NCBI RefSeq assembly: GCF_030499575.1
Contig: NZ_JASTLC010000001.1
Span: forward strand, 4,240,001-4,304,000
Reading direction: 5' to 3'
Origin: Streptomyces sp. DG2A-72
GTDB taxonomy: Bacteria > Actinomycetota > Actinomycetes > Streptomycetales > Streptomycetaceae
DNA length: 64,000 nt
Part shown: piece by piece, positions 35,869 through 45,025 of the stretch
Layout: every line of letters starts with the position of its first letter
How positions within the stretch are numbered: position 1 is the first letter of the stretch
Made by a program: the position numbers and the translations under genes
The notes under the pieces: generated by a model
Database searches by the model: none
The model's input: only the letters and a program-made list of their open reading frames with translations
Told to the model about the DNA's origin: nothing

Positions 35869-37107
35869 ATGACATCCAGTCCGACTCCGGCGCCCACCTC
35901 CCCCGGCCCATCAGAACGCCGACGACCGCTGCGCAGGCTCACCGCCCGCGGTCGCGACGAGGCGCACCGGGCCGCCACGCCGCTGGAGCTCTTCTTCGAC
36001 CTGTGCTTCGTCGTCGCCATCGCGCAGGCGGGCCTCCAGCTGGTGCACGCCGTCGCCGAGGGACATGCGGGCGAGGGGATCCTCTACTACGCGATGTCCT
36101 TCTTCGCCATCTGGTGGGCGTGGATGAACTTCACCTGGTTCGCCTCGGCGTACGACAACGACGACGTGTTCTACCGGGTCGTCACCCTGATCCAGATCGC
36201 GGGAGTCCTGGTCCTGGCGGCCGGGGTCTCCCGGGCCTTCGAGGACCACGACTTCCTGGTCGTCACCCTGGGCTACGTGATCATGCGGCTGGCCCTGGTG
36301 ACACAGTGGCTGCGCGCGGCGCAGTCGGCCGACGGCCCGGAGAGAACGACGGCCCGGCGGTACGCCGGTGGCGTGCTGGCCTGTCAGACCGGCTGGCTGG
36401 TGCTGCTTGCGCTGCCCGACGACGCCCTGCCCTGGGGCTTCCTCGTGATGGCGATCCTGGAGATGTGCGTACCGCTGTACGCGGAGAAGGACTTCACCAC
36501 GTCATGGCATCCGCACCACATCTCCGAGCGGTACGGGCTGTTCACGATCATCGTGCTGGGAGAGACGATCGCGGCGGCCACGATCGGGGTGAAGACCGGC
36601 ATCGACGAGAACGACGCACTGGGTGAGCTGCTGCCGATCGCCGCGGGCGGGCTGCTGATCATCTTCGCCGCCTGGTGGATCTACTTCGTGGTGCCGATCC
36701 ACGGCCATCTGCGGTCCAACGGGCAGGCGTTCCTGTGGGGGTACGGGCACTACCTGATCTTCGCGTCGGCGGCGGCGATCGGCGCCGGTCTGGAGGTGGC
36801 GGTCGAACAGTCCGTCGGCAAGGCGCATATCTCCACGCTGGCGGCGTCGGCCGCGGTGACGCTGCCGGCGGCGCTGTATCTGCTGACGGTCTGGGCGCTG
36901 CATTCCCGTCACTTCAAGGTGGGCATCGTCCAGCAGTTGGTGCTGCCGACGGCGGCCCTGCTGGTGATCCTCTGCACCTTCCTGGGTGACTGGGCGGTCC
37001 TCGCCGCAGGCGTCGTGCTGGCGCTCACGGTGGCGACCGGGGAGACACTGACGGCGCGCACGACCTCGCGGGAGAGCGGAGAACGCGCGACGGCGCCGAC
37101 GGCGTGA
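35869..37107 (+). CDS. Low temperature requirement protein A (LtrA) family membrane protein
   Basis: Integral membrane protein of 412 residues with about ten hydrophobic segments. The LtrA signature is near the N-terminus (ATPLELFFDLCFVVAIAQ), with WWAWMNFTWFASAYDNDD and HHISERYGLFTIIVLGETI. LtrA was linked to growth at low temperature in Listeria; the activity is unknown. ATG 35869 fits better than a GTG four codons earlier. It lies 41 bp ahead of the P1 peptidase gene and may be co-transcribed. Confidence 0.92.
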   Translation: MTSSPTPAPTSPGPSERRRPLRRLTARGRDEAHRAATPLELFFDLCFVVAIAQAGLQLVHAVAEGHAGEGILYYAMSFFAIWWAWMNFTWFASAYDNDDVFYRVVTLIQIAGVLVLAAGVSRAFEDHDFLVVTLGYVIMRLALVTQWLRAAQSADGPERTTARRYAGGVLACQTGWLVLLALPDDALPWGFLVMAILEMCVPLYAEKDFTTSWHPHHISERYGLFTIIVLGETIAAATIGVKTGIDENDALGELLPIAAGGLLIIFAAWWIYFVVPIHGHLRSNGQAFLWGYGHYLIFASAAAIGAGLEVAVEQSVGKAHISTLAASAAVTLPAALYLLTVWALHSRHFKVGIVQQLVLPTAALLVILCTFLGDWAVLAAGVVLALTVATGETLTARTTSRESGERATAPTA

Positions 37108-37147
37108 ACCGGCCGCGGGGGCGGGCGCACGGGCGAGACTGGGGCCC

Positions 37148-38173
37148 ATGACAGTTGACGCATTGACGGACGTGGCCGGTGTGCGGGTGGGCCACGCGAC
37201 GCGTACCGGCGGCGGTTGGCTCACCGGCACCACGGTCGTGCTGGCCCCGGAGGGCGGGGCCGTCGCCGCGGTGGACGTGCGCGGTGGCGGGCCCGGCACC
37301 AAGGAGACCGACGCGCTGGACCCGCGCAACCTGGTGCGGAAGGTCGAGGCGATCGTGCTGACCGGGGGCAGCGCGTACGGGCTGGACGCGGCGTCCGGCG
37401 TGATGGCCTGGCTGGAGGAGCGGGGACGCGGGGTACGCGTGGGCGCCGATCCCGCGCATGTCGTGCCGGTGGTGCCCGCCGCCTGTGTCTTCGATCTGGG
37501 GCGGGGCGGCGACTTCCGGGCCAGGCCGGACGCGGCCACCGGCCGGGCCGCGGTCGAGGCTGCCGCGGCGAGCGAGCTCGGCGCGCGGGTGGAGGAAGGG
37601 TGCGTGGGCGCCGGTACGGGCGCCACGGTCGGTCCGGTCAAGGGTGGCATCGGCACCGCGAGCGCCGTCCTCGACTCCGGGATCACGGTCGCGGCGCTGG
37701 TGGTCGCGAACGCGGCGGGTTCGGCGACGGATCCGGAAACGGGGGTGCTGTACGGGGAGTTGTTCCAGGGGCGGGTGAGCTACCCGGAGGCGCGGGTTCA
37801 CGAGGCCGCGCGTCGGCGGCTCGCCGAGATCGCGGCCAAGAACGCACCGGTGCCGCTCAACACCACGCTCGCGGTGGTGGCCACGGACGCGGACCTGTCG
37901 AAGGCGCAGGCCCAGAAACTGGCCGGCACGGCGCACGACGGCATCGCGCGCGCCGTACGGCCGGTGCATCTGCTCAACGACGGGGACACGGTGTTCGCGC
38001 TGGCGACAGGAGAGCGCGCCCTGGACGCCGAGCACCCGCTCGCCCTGAACGAGGTGCTCGCGGCGGGCGCGGACACGGTGACGCGGGCCATCGTGCGGGC
38101 CGTGCATGCCGCCGAGTCGGTGGACGGGCCGGGCGGGGCGTGGCCGTCGTACCGGGAGCTGTACGAGCGGTGA
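37148..38173 (+). CDS. P1 family (DmpA/NylC-like) N-terminal nucleophile hydrolase
   Basis: Aminopeptidase/amidase precursor of 341 residues in the S58/P1 family, which self-cleaves to free a catalytic N-terminal residue. The N-terminal part has DVAGVRVGHAT and VLTGGSAYGLDAA. The cleavage site appears to be Asn238/Thr239 within PVPLNTTLAVVATDADLS. Like nylon-oligomer hydrolase NylC (Asn-Thr cleavage), and unlike DmpA (Gly-Ser), the predicted nucleophile is threonine. Possible substrates are beta-peptides or amide oligomers; this is family-level inference. Confidence 0.9.
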   Translation: MTVDALTDVAGVRVGHATRTGGGWLTGTTVVLAPEGGAVAAVDVRGGGPGTKETDALDPRNLVRKVEAIVLTGGSAYGLDAASGVMAWLEERGRGVRVGADPAHVVPVVPAACVFDLGRGGDFRARPDAATGRAAVEAAAASELGARVEEGCVGAGTGATVGPVKGGIGTASAVLDSGITVAALVVANAAGSATDPETGVLYGELFQGRVSYPEARVHEAARRRLAEIAAKNAPVPLNTTLAVVATDADLSKAQAQKLAGTAHDGIARAVRPVHLLNDGDTVFALATGERALDAEHPLALNEVLAAGADTVTRAIVRAVHAAESVDGPGGAWPSYRELYER

Positions 38174-38365
38174 CTCCGAGGGCCGTCCAAGAGGCGACTA
38201 CGACAACTGACTGAAAGGTAACTCACAGGGCAGTACGCGCAATTGTCCCGGTTCTGTCACGTGATGGGCTTCACGGCGCTCGGCGGGAACCCGACCGGGG
38301 GCCGATCCCCTCTTTCTCTACGGACTGGAGCGGATCACGCACATCACATGAACCTGGAGCAGCTA

Positions 38366-39583
38366 GTGACAACGCCGGACATAGCAGCACGACGCGCACT
38401 GGGGGCCAGTGCCGTCCTGATGGTCGGCGCCCTCGCTCTCACCGCGTGCGGCGGCAGCGCGAACGCCAGCAACGACGGCAAGGGCGGCGGGGACAAGCCG
38501 AAGACGTCCACCGCGAAGATCGTCATCTCGGCGAAGGACGGCTCGACGAGCGCGTCGATCAACACGACCGGCGTGAAGGTGAGCGGCGGCAAGCTGACCG
38601 GCGTGAAGATGACGGTCGCGGGAGCGGGGACGGCCGTACCGGGAGAGATGTCCGCGGACGGCTCCGTTTGGAAGCCGAAGGAGCAGCTGGAGCGGGGGAC
38701 GAAGTACCAGATATCGGCGACTGCCAAGGATTCGAAGGGCAAGACGGCTGCCGCCAACTCCATCTTCACCACGGTCTCTTCGGCGAACAGCTTCATCGGG
38801 ACGTACACGCCGGACGACGGGAAGACGGTCGGCGTCGGGATGCCGGTGTCGTTCAACTTCGACAAGGTGATCAGCGACAAGAAGGCCGTGCAGTCGCACA
38901 TCACCGTGGCGTCGAGCAGCGGGCAGAAGGTGGTCGGGCACTGGTTCGGGGCGCAGCGGCTCGACTTCCGGCCCGAGGAGTACTGGAAGGCCGGTTCCAA
39001 GGTCACGATGAAGATCGACCTGGACGGCGTGGAGGGCGCGAACGGCGTCTACGGGGTGCAGAAGAAGACCGTCACGTTCACGATCGGCCGGTCGCAGGTC
39101 TCCACGGTCGACGTCAACACGCAGACCATGACGGTCGTACGGGACGGCAAGACGATCAAGTCCGTGCCGATCTCGGCGGGCAGCCCTCAGCACACCACGT
39201 ACAACGGGCAGATGGTGATCTCGGAGAAGTTCACGCAGACGCGTATGAACGGCACGACGGTCGGCTTCGGCGGCGAGTACGACATCCCGGACGTGCCGCA
39301 CGCGATGCGACTGACCACGTCGGGCACCTTCATCCACGGCAACTACTGGTACAACAAGGGCAATCCGCCCTTCGGGCGGGAGGGCACCAGTCACGGCTGT
39401 GTCGGTCTCGCGGATGTGCAGGGCGCACAGGGGGACACCCAGGCCAAGTGGTTCTACGACAACTCGCTGGTCGGGGACGTGGTGATCGTCAAGAACTCCC
39501 CCGACAAGACGGTGGCGCCGGACAACGGGCTCAACGGCTGGAACATGTCGTGGAGCCAGTGGCTCGCGGGAAGTTCAGGCTGA
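38366..39583 (+). CDS. Lipoprotein L,D-transpeptidase
   Basis: Peptidoglycan cross-linking enzyme of 405 residues that forms 3-3 bonds. A lipoprotein signal peptide ends at LALTAC (lipid-carrying Cys28). Two Ig-like domains follow (about residues 45-260), then the YkuD catalytic domain with HxxxxxxxxxxxxSHGC: His343, Gly344, Cys345 as SHGCVGL. The GTG at 38366 has GGAG seven bases upstream; an ATG at 38348 has no close ribosome site. Acts outside the membrane; same layout as mycobacterial LdtB-type enzymes. Confidence 0.94.
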   Translation: MTTPDIAARRALGASAVLMVGALALTACGGSANASNDGKGGGDKPKTSTAKIVISAKDGSTSASINTTGVKVSGGKLTGVKMTVAGAGTAVPGEMSADGSVWKPKEQLERGTKYQISATAKDSKGKTAAANSIFTTVSSANSFIGTYTPDDGKTVGVGMPVSFNFDKVISDKKAVQSHITVASSSGQKVVGHWFGAQRLDFRPEEYWKAGSKVTMKIDLDGVEGANGVYGVQKKTVTFTIGRSQVSTVDVNTQTMTVVRDGKTIKSVPISAGSPQHTTYNGQMVISEKFTQTRMNGTTVGFGGEYDIPDVPHAMRLTTSGTFIHGNYWYNKGNPPFGREGTSHGCVGLADVQGAQGDTQAKWFYDNSLVGDVVIVKNSPDKTVAPDNGLNGWNMSWSQWLAGSSG

Positions 39584-39635
39584 GTGCGGCGGGCGGCATA
39601 AGTTGTTGCTGACCAGCATGTTTTGACGGATCATC

Positions 39636-39664
39636 GGGCCGCGTGGGAACTTCCCACGCGGCCC
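39636..39664 (+). terminator. Terminator after L,D-transpeptidase gene
   Basis: A 14-bp perfect stem (GGGCCGCGTGGGAA and its complement) around one base; it folds as a hairpin with a small loop, 53 bp past the stop codon. Confidence 0.85.
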
Positions 39665-39769
39665 ACGCGTTTTCCGTGCGTACGTTTTCTCGGTTCCCGG
39701 ACATGATGTCCGACCGAGGGGCTACGGTATGCACCCACAAGGTGACATGCAGCAACGCCGGGAGAAACC

Positions 39770-40525
39770 TTGAGCGTTCCGTACGAGACGGCAGCGTACG
39801 AACCACCCGAGTCGCCCGAGTCTCCGGAGGAGCACCTCGCGCGACTCCTCGGCCGTGCCCTGAACTCCTTCGAGCTGCCGGACGAGACGATACGGCGGCT
39901 CGACTGCGCGCTGGCGCACGACAGCTCGCTGCACTCCGCGCACCACAGCGCGGGACTGCACCGCGAGACGTACCGGCACACCTGGCTGCTCGCCGACGGC
40001 TCCGCGCTCACCCTCTGGGAACTCGTCCACAACACCGCCCCGGGCCGCGACCCGCAGCACGAGGTGTACGTCGACGAGGAGGAACTGGGCGCCGCCACCG
40101 CCCGGCTGCCGCTGCCTGCGGACGCCCCGGACTTCGAACTGCCGGTGACGGTGCAGCTGTCCACGATCCCGGTGCCCCGGCACGCGTACATGCACGACGA
40201 CTCGGCGGACCACGCGCGCCGGCTGCTGCGCCGCGCGGAGAACCCGGACCGGCCGGGGGCGGACACGGCCACGCTGCTGACCACGGCCTTCGCCCACCAG
40301 ATCACCCAGGCCTTCGGACGCCCGTGCCGCGCGGGCCGCGTCGGGCTGTGCTTCTCGCTCTACGAACACGCCTTCCTGCTGCGCGACGGTGAGGAGATCT
40401 CCCTCTGGGAGGTCGAGCACACGGCGACACCCGACAGGCGTCATATGTGCGAGGTCTACGTCACCGAGGACGCGGCCAGGGACGCGATGGAGCGGCGGGC
40501 AGCGCGGGTCTCCTATGGCGCATGA
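39770..40525 (+). CDS. DUF6227 family protein
   Basis: Soluble protein of 251 residues with no membrane segment or catalytic motif that I recognise. Two similar stretches (RETYRHTWLLADGSALTLWELVHNTAP and VGLCFSLYEHAFLLRDGEEISLWEVEHTATP) show an internal duplication. It matches the actinobacterial DUF6227 family, kept between the L,D-transpeptidase and fructose PTS genes. The TTG start at 39770 follows GGGAGA. Function unknown. Confidence 0.85.
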   Translation: MSVPYETAAYEPPESPESPEEHLARLLGRALNSFELPDETIRRLDCALAHDSSLHSAHHSAGLHRETYRHTWLLADGSALTLWELVHNTAPGRDPQHEVYVDEEELGAATARLPLPADAPDFELPVTVQLSTIPVPRHAYMHDDSADHARRLLRRAENPDRPGADTATLLTTAFAHQITQAFGRPCRAGRVGLCFSLYEHAFLLRDGEEISLWEVEHTATPDRRHMCEVYVTEDAARDAMERRAARVSYGA

Positions 40526-40621
40526 GGTGTGGCGCGTGACGTGTGGCGCGTCACACGTGAAATAGCACTGTCCTGCGCCGCCCCATTCGGACGGCTCACC
40601 GCCCCACACCACAAGCGGAAA

Positions 40622-40666
40622 TGCGGTCGGCCGCGGAGCCTCCGGAGAGGACCGCGGCCGACCGCA
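40622..40666. terminator. Bidirectional terminator between DUF6227 and fruA
   Basis: A 15-bp perfect stem (40622-40636 with 40652-40666) whose loop contains a further CCTC/GAGG pair. It separates two convergent genes. Confidence 0.88.
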
Positions 40667-40705
40667 CCGTGCCGTGTGCGCCGCTACACCGCCGCTAGGC
40701 CGCCG

Positions 40706-42838
40706 CTACACCGCCACCGGCTGCTTCGCCTCCGCCGGTGCCGTGGGCGAGCCCGTCGTCTCGGCGGGCACCGTGCCCGGCGCCGTCTTGCGCAGGCCCT
40801 TGAGGATGATCACCAGGGCCGTCGTGACGCCCACGCCCGCGGCGATGGCGACCAGGAAGAGGAACGGGTTGCCGATCAGCGGGACCACGAAGATGCCGCC
40901 GTGCGGGGCGCGCAGCGTGGCATCGAAGGCCATCGACAGGGAGCCGGTGACCGCGCCGCCCACCATCGACGCGGGGATCACGCGCAGCGGGTCGGCCGCG
41001 GCGAACGGGATCGCGCCCTCGGAGATGAAGGAGGCGCCCAGGACCCAGGCGGCCTTGCCGTTCTCACGCTCGGCCGGGGTGAAGAGCTTCGCGCGCACGG
41101 TCGTCGCCAGGGCCATGGCCAGCGGCGGAACCATACCGGCCGCCATCACGGCCGCCATGATCTTCATCGCCGAGTCGCTGGGGCTCGCGACCGCGATGCC
41201 GGCCGTGGCGAAGGTGTACGCGACCTTGTTGACGGGGCCGCCGAGGTCGAAGCACATCATCAGGCCGAGCAGAGCGCCGAGCAGGATGGCGTTGGCGCCG
41301 GAGAGACCGTTCAGCCAGTCGGTCATGCCCTTCTGGGCCTCGGCGATGGGCTTGCCGATCACCACGAACATCAGGAAGCCGACGATCGCCGAGGAGATCA
41401 GCGGGATCACCACGACCGGCATGATGCCGCGGACCGCCGCGGGGATCTTGACCTTCTGGATGGCCATCACCACGCCACCGGCGATCAGACCGGCGGCCAG
41501 ACCGCCGAGGAAGCCCGCGTTGATGGTGAGGGAGATCGCACCGCCGACGAAACCGGGCACCAGGCCTGGCCGGTCGGCCATGCCGTAGGCGATATAGCCG
41601 GCCAGGACCGGGACGAGGAACTGGAAGGCCACGCCGCCGATCTGGAAGAGCAGCGCGCCCCAGCTGTCCACCTGGGTCCACGTGAAGTGCTCCATGACCG
41701 ACGGCGCCTTGTTGACCTCCCAGCCGCCGATCGCGAAGCCGAGGGCGATCAGCAGACCGCCCGCGGCGACGAACGGGACCATGTAACTCACGCCGGACAT
41801 CAGCCACTTGCGCAGCTTGGTGCCGTAGCCCTCGCCGGAGTCACCGGCGCGATCCACCGGCGTGCCCGCGCCGGCGGGCGCCCCTGCCGTCGTCTCACCG
41901 CGCGCCGCCTTCCCGCGCACCTCGGTGATCAGCTCGCCGGGCCGGTTGATGCCGGCCTTCACGCCGACGTCGACGGTCGGCTTGCCGGCGAAGCGGTCCT
42001 TCTCCCGTACGGGCAGGTCGTGGGCGAAGATCACGCCGTCAGCCGCCGCGATGACGGCCGGGTCGAGCCGCGTGAACCCGGCCGAGCCCTGTGTCTCGAC
42101 GACGACCTCGACGCCCGCCTCGCGGCCCGCGTTCTCCAGCGACTCGGCCGCCATGTAGGTGTGCGCGATGCCGGTGGGGCAGGAGGTGACGGCGACGATA
42201 CGGAAGGGGCGCTCGCCGGAGTCGGACGGGGCGTGCGCGCCCGGCGTCTCCTCCGCCGTACTGACCGCTGCGGCGCCGACGGAGGCCGCCCCCGGCGCCG
42301 CAGCGGTGTCTTCGGGGGCGCTCTCAGCGCCCTGCTCGCCCTGCGCACCCCGCACGCCCTCGGACGCGCCCTCCGCGCCACTCGCCACCGCCGACACCTC
42401 GTCCCCACGGATCAGCGCCGCCGCGGACCCCGCGTCGCCCACCGACCGCAGCGCGTCCGTGAACTCGGTGTTCATCAGCTGCCGGGCCAGCGACGACAGG
42501 ATCGTCAGGTGGGCGTCGTCGGCGCCGGCGGGCGCGGCGATCAGGAAGATCAGGTCGGCCGGGCCGTCCGCCGCACCGAAGTCGATGCCGTCGGCGCTGC
42601 GCCCGAAGGCGAGCGTCGGCTCGGTGACGTGCTCGCTGCGGCAGTGCGGGATGCCGATGCCGCCGTCGAGGCCGGTCGGCATCTGCGCCTCGCGGGCGGC
42701 CACGTCGGCGAGGAAGCCCTCGAGGTCGGTCACCCGGCCCTGGGCGACCATGCGCTCGGCGAGGGCTCGGGCCGCCGCTTCCTTGGTGTCGGCGGACAGG
42801 TCGAGATCGACCAGGTCCGCGGTGATCATGTCGCTCAT
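40706..42838 (-). CDS. fruA: Fructose-specific PTS permease, fused EIIABC
   Basis: Imports and phosphorylates fructose to fructose-1-phosphate; 710 residues in one chain. The EIIA domain is residues 1-150 with phospho-His65 (GGIGIPHCRSE). An Ala/Glu-rich linker follows. The EIIB domain is at about 212-310 with phospho-Cys220 (VAVTSCPTGIAHTYMAAE). The EIIC domain has about nine membrane segments from residue 345. GAAGGAG precedes the ATG by six bases. Last gene of fruR-fruK-fruA; its phosphate comes from HPr encoded elsewhere. Confidence 0.96.
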   Translation of the reverse strand: MSDMITADLVDLDLSADTKEAAARALAERMVAQGRVTDLEGFLADVAAREAQMPTGLDGGIGIPHCRSEHVTEPTLAFGRSADGIDFGAADGPADLIFLIAAPAGADDAHLTILSSLARQLMNTEFTDALRSVGDAGSAAALIRGDEVSAVASGAEGASEGVRGAQGEQGAESAPEDTAAAPGAASVGAAAVSTAEETPGAHAPSDSGERPFRIVAVTSCPTGIAHTYMAAESLENAGREAGVEVVVETQGSAGFTRLDPAVIAAADGVIFAHDLPVREKDRFAGKPTVDVGVKAGINRPGELITEVRGKAARGETTAGAPAGAGTPVDRAGDSGEGYGTKLRKWLMSGVSYMVPFVAAGGLLIALGFAIGGWEVNKAPSVMEHFTWTQVDSWGALLFQIGGVAFQFLVPVLAGYIAYGMADRPGLVPGFVGGAISLTINAGFLGGLAAGLIAGGVVMAIQKVKIPAAVRGIMPVVVIPLISSAIVGFLMFVVIGKPIAEAQKGMTDWLNGLSGANAILLGALLGLMMCFDLGGPVNKVAYTFATAGIAVASPSDSAMKIMAAVMAAGMVPPLAMALATTVRAKLFTPAERENGKAAWVLGASFISEGAIPFAAADPLRVIPASMVGGAVTGSLSMAFDATLRAPHGGIFVVPLIGNPFLFLVAIAAGVGVTTALVIILKGLRKTAPGTVPAETTGSPTAPAEAKQPVAV

Positions 42839-43145
42839 CGCGGGCTCCTTCGCACGCGTATCGCCCGGGAACTGCGGTGGGCGCTTCGGGGGACGGGGGT
42901 GCTGTGGGGGGCTTCGGGGGGTGCGGGGGGTGCGGAGGCGGGGCCGGGGAAACCCCGCCTCCGCCGGTCGGCAGGGCGGCTCAGGGTGCCCTGCCGGCCG
43001 TCGGCCGCGGCGAGTAACGGGGTGCCCCGCCGCTTCAAGGCCGGTCCATACGGTGTCGCCGATGGCGTCAGTGCCGTAGCGGCCATCCTCGTAAAAGTCA
43101 TCAATGCCGCAAAAGCTGTGAGTGGCATGAAAGACATCACATCGG
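42839..43145. promoter_or_regulatory. fruK-fruA intergenic region with two hairpins
   Basis: 307 bp without a convincing gene. It holds two G+C hairpins on the transcribed (minus) strand: an 8-bp stem at 42935-42942/42952-42959 and a 9-bp stem at 42969-42977/42988-42996. Next to fruK there is a less G+C-rich stretch (43075-43145). The hairpins could stabilise or attenuate the fruA part of the transcript, letting fruK and fruA be made in different amounts. Confidence 0.45.
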
Positions 43146-44093
43146 TCATGACACCGGCTCCTTCAGTACGCGGTCCACCGGCACCTCGGCCGTGACCGTC
43201 ACCGCGGCCGGGTCCAGGTCGCCCGGTGTCGGCATCACGCTGCCGGGCAGCTGGACGGCGGCAGCACCATGTGCGACGGCGGATGCTAGGGCCTCCGGGC
43301 CGCTGCCGCCGGCGATCAGGAACCCGGCGAGCGAGGAGTCACCGGCGCCAACGTTGGAGCGCACGGCGTCCACGTGCGCGCTGCCGAACCAGGCGCCCGC
43401 GCTGTCCACGAGCAGTTGCCCGTCCGCGCCCAGGCTCGCCAGCACGGCCCGCGCGCCCATCTCGCGCAGTTCCTCGGCCGCCTTCACCGCGTCGCCCACC
43501 GTCGCCAGCGGGCGTCCGACGGCCTCCGCGAGTTCCTCGGCGTTCGGCTTCACCACGTCGGGCCGCTCACGCAGCGCCTCCAGCAACGCGGGCCCGGAGG
43601 TGTCCAGCGCGATCCGTACGCCCATGGCGTGCGCCCGCGCGACCAGCTCGGCGTACCACGACGGCGCGAGCCCCCGCGGCAGGCTCCCGCAGCAGGCGAT
43701 CCACGCGGCGTTCAGCGACTGCCTGCGCACCGTCTCGAAGAGCAGCTCCCGCTCCTCGGCCGACAGCTCCGGACCCGGCGCGTTGATCTTCGTGAGCACC
43801 CCGTCCGCCTCCGCGAGCGCGATGTTCGAGCGGGTGGCCCCGGCGACCGGGACCGGCGCGACCTCGATGCCCTGCGCGTCCAGCAGATCCGCCACGAGCG
43901 CGCCCGGCGCACCACCCAGGGGCAGCACCGCCACCGTGCGCTGCCCGGCTGCCGTGACGGCGCGCGAGACGTTCACGCCCTTGCCGCCGGGGTCCATGCG
44001 CTCGCCGGTGGCGCGGATGACCTCGCCGCGCTCCAGGGAGGGGACCTCGTAGGTGCGGTCGAGGGACGGGTTGGGGGTGACGGTGAGGATCAT
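43146..44093 (-). CDS. fruK: 1-phosphofructokinase
   Basis: Phosphorylates the fructose-1-phosphate made by FruA to fructose-1,6-bisphosphate; 315 residues of the PfkB ribokinase family. The sugar-binding GGKGVNVSRA is near residue 38. Catalytic SNVGAGDSSLAGF near residue 245 normally reads GAGDS/A-xxAGF, so the base Asp is present. Start overlaps the fruR stop (ATGA). Confidence 0.95.
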   Translation of the reverse strand: MILTVTPNPSLDRTYEVPSLERGEVIRATGERMDPGGKGVNVSRAVTAAGQRTVAVLPLGGAPGALVADLLDAQGIEVAPVPVAGATRSNIALAEADGVLTKINAPGPELSAEERELLFETVRRQSLNAAWIACCGSLPRGLAPSWYAELVARAHAMGVRIALDTSGPALLEALRERPDVVKPNAEELAEAVGRPLATVGDAVKAAEELREMGARAVLASLGADGQLLVDSAGAWFGSAHVDAVRSNVGAGDSSLAGFLIAGGSGPEALASAVAHGAAAVQLPGSVMPTPGDLDPAAVTVTAEVPVDRVLKEPVS

Positions 44094-44851
44094 GCGCGCA
44101 CTACTTCCGTGCCGCCGCGCTCGATCGCGGTGGCGTCTTCGGGGCTCAGCCCGCTGTCGGTGATCAGCAGGTCCACATCGCTCAGGTCGCCGAACCGGGC
44201 GAAGTGCTCCTGGCCGTGCTTGGAGGAGTCGGCGAGCAGCACCACGCGGCGGGCGGCGGCGAGGGCCGCGCGCTTGACCGCGGCCTCGGCGAGGTCGGGG
44301 GTGGTCAGGCCGTGGTCGGCGGAGAAGCCGTTGGCCGCCACGAAGAGGACGTCCGCCCGGATCTCGCCGTATGCGCGCAGCGCCCAAGCGTCCACGGCGG
44401 CGCGCGTACGGTGCCGTACGCGCCCCCCGACGAGATGGAGCTGGATGCCCGGGTGGTCGGCGAGGCGGGCCGCGATCGGCAGGCTGTGCGTGACGACGGT
44501 GAGGGAGGCCTCCAGCGGGATGGCCGCGGCGAGCCGCGCCACCGTCGTACCGGCGTCGAGGATCATCGTGCCCTCGGTCGGCAGCTCGGCGAGGGCCGCC
44601 TTGGCGATGTGGTCCTTCTCGTCGGCGGCGGTGGTCTCGCGTTCGGCGAGGTCCGGCTCGAAGTCGAGGCGTCCGGCCGGGATGGCCCCGCCGTGCACCC
44701 GGCGGACCAGGCCGGCGCGGTCGAGGGCCTTCAGATCGCGCCGGATCGTCTCGGCCGTGACCTGGAACTCCTCGGCCAGCGACACCACGTCCACGCGCCC
44801 GCCGTCACGGGCGAGGCGGAGGATCTCCTGCTGCCGCTCCGGTGCGTACAT
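44090..44851 (-). CDS. fruR: DeoR family repressor of the fructose operon
   Basis: Regulator of 253 residues. DeoR helix-turn-helix is at residues 5-60 (RQQEILRLARDGGRVDVVSLAEEF, then TAETIRRDLKALDRAGLVRRVHGGA). The sugar-phosphate-binding domain has GTMILDAGTTVARLA and the VLFVAANGFSADHGLTTPDLAEA motif. Probably relieved by fructose-1-phosphate. First gene of fruRKA, with a long inverted repeat in its promoter region. Confidence 0.93.
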   Translation of the reverse strand: MYAPERQQEILRLARDGGRVDVVSLAEEFQVTAETIRRDLKALDRAGLVRRVHGGAIPAGRLDFEPDLAERETTAADEKDHIAKAALAELPTEGTMILDAGTTVARLAAAIPLEASLTVVTHSLPIAARLADHPGIQLHLVGGRVRHRTRAAVDAWALRAYGEIRADVLFVAANGFSADHGLTTPDLAEAAVKRAALAAARRVVLLADSSKHGQEHFARFGDLSDVDLLITDSGLSPEDATAIERGGTEVVRA

Positions 44852-44868
44852 GCCCGTTCACCTCCGAC

Positions 44869-44952
44869 TCATGCCCGAACTTGTGGTTTCACCGGGGAGG
44901 CTACGCCCGCATTTCCGGAAAGTAAACAGGGTCGGACCTCATTCGGGCATGA
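44869..44952. promoter_or_regulatory. Probable FruR operator pair upstream of fruRKA
   Basis: TCATGCCCGAA (44869-44879) and its exact reverse complement TTCGGGCATGA (44942-44952), centred about 73 bp apart. A related TGAACGGGCA lies on the minus strand just inside the leader (44851-44860). The spacing suggests cooperative or looping repression by the DeoR-type FruR. Confidence 0.65.
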
Positions 44953-44970
44953 ACGGACTTTCAGGCATGG

Positions 44971-45010
44971 CGGAAGGGCCCGGCGCCACCAGCAGCACCG
45001 AGCCCTTCCG
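44971..45010 (-). terminator. Terminator of the DHA2 exporter gene
   Basis: CGGAAGGGC at 44971-44979 pairs with GCCCTTCCG at 45002-45010, and an inner CGG/CCG pair extends the stem. It lies 15 bp past the exporter stop and also shields the fruR promoter region. Confidence 0.75.
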
Positions 45011-45025
45011 ACCGGATCCCCCAGC

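Noticed and set aside
42835..43149. 104-codon minus-strand frame between fruK and fruA
   Set aside because: It overlaps the fruK stop as ATGA, but third codon positions are not G/C-biased at its start and the rest is a low-complexity Arg/Pro run through hairpins. Kept only as a possible leader peptide in the findings.
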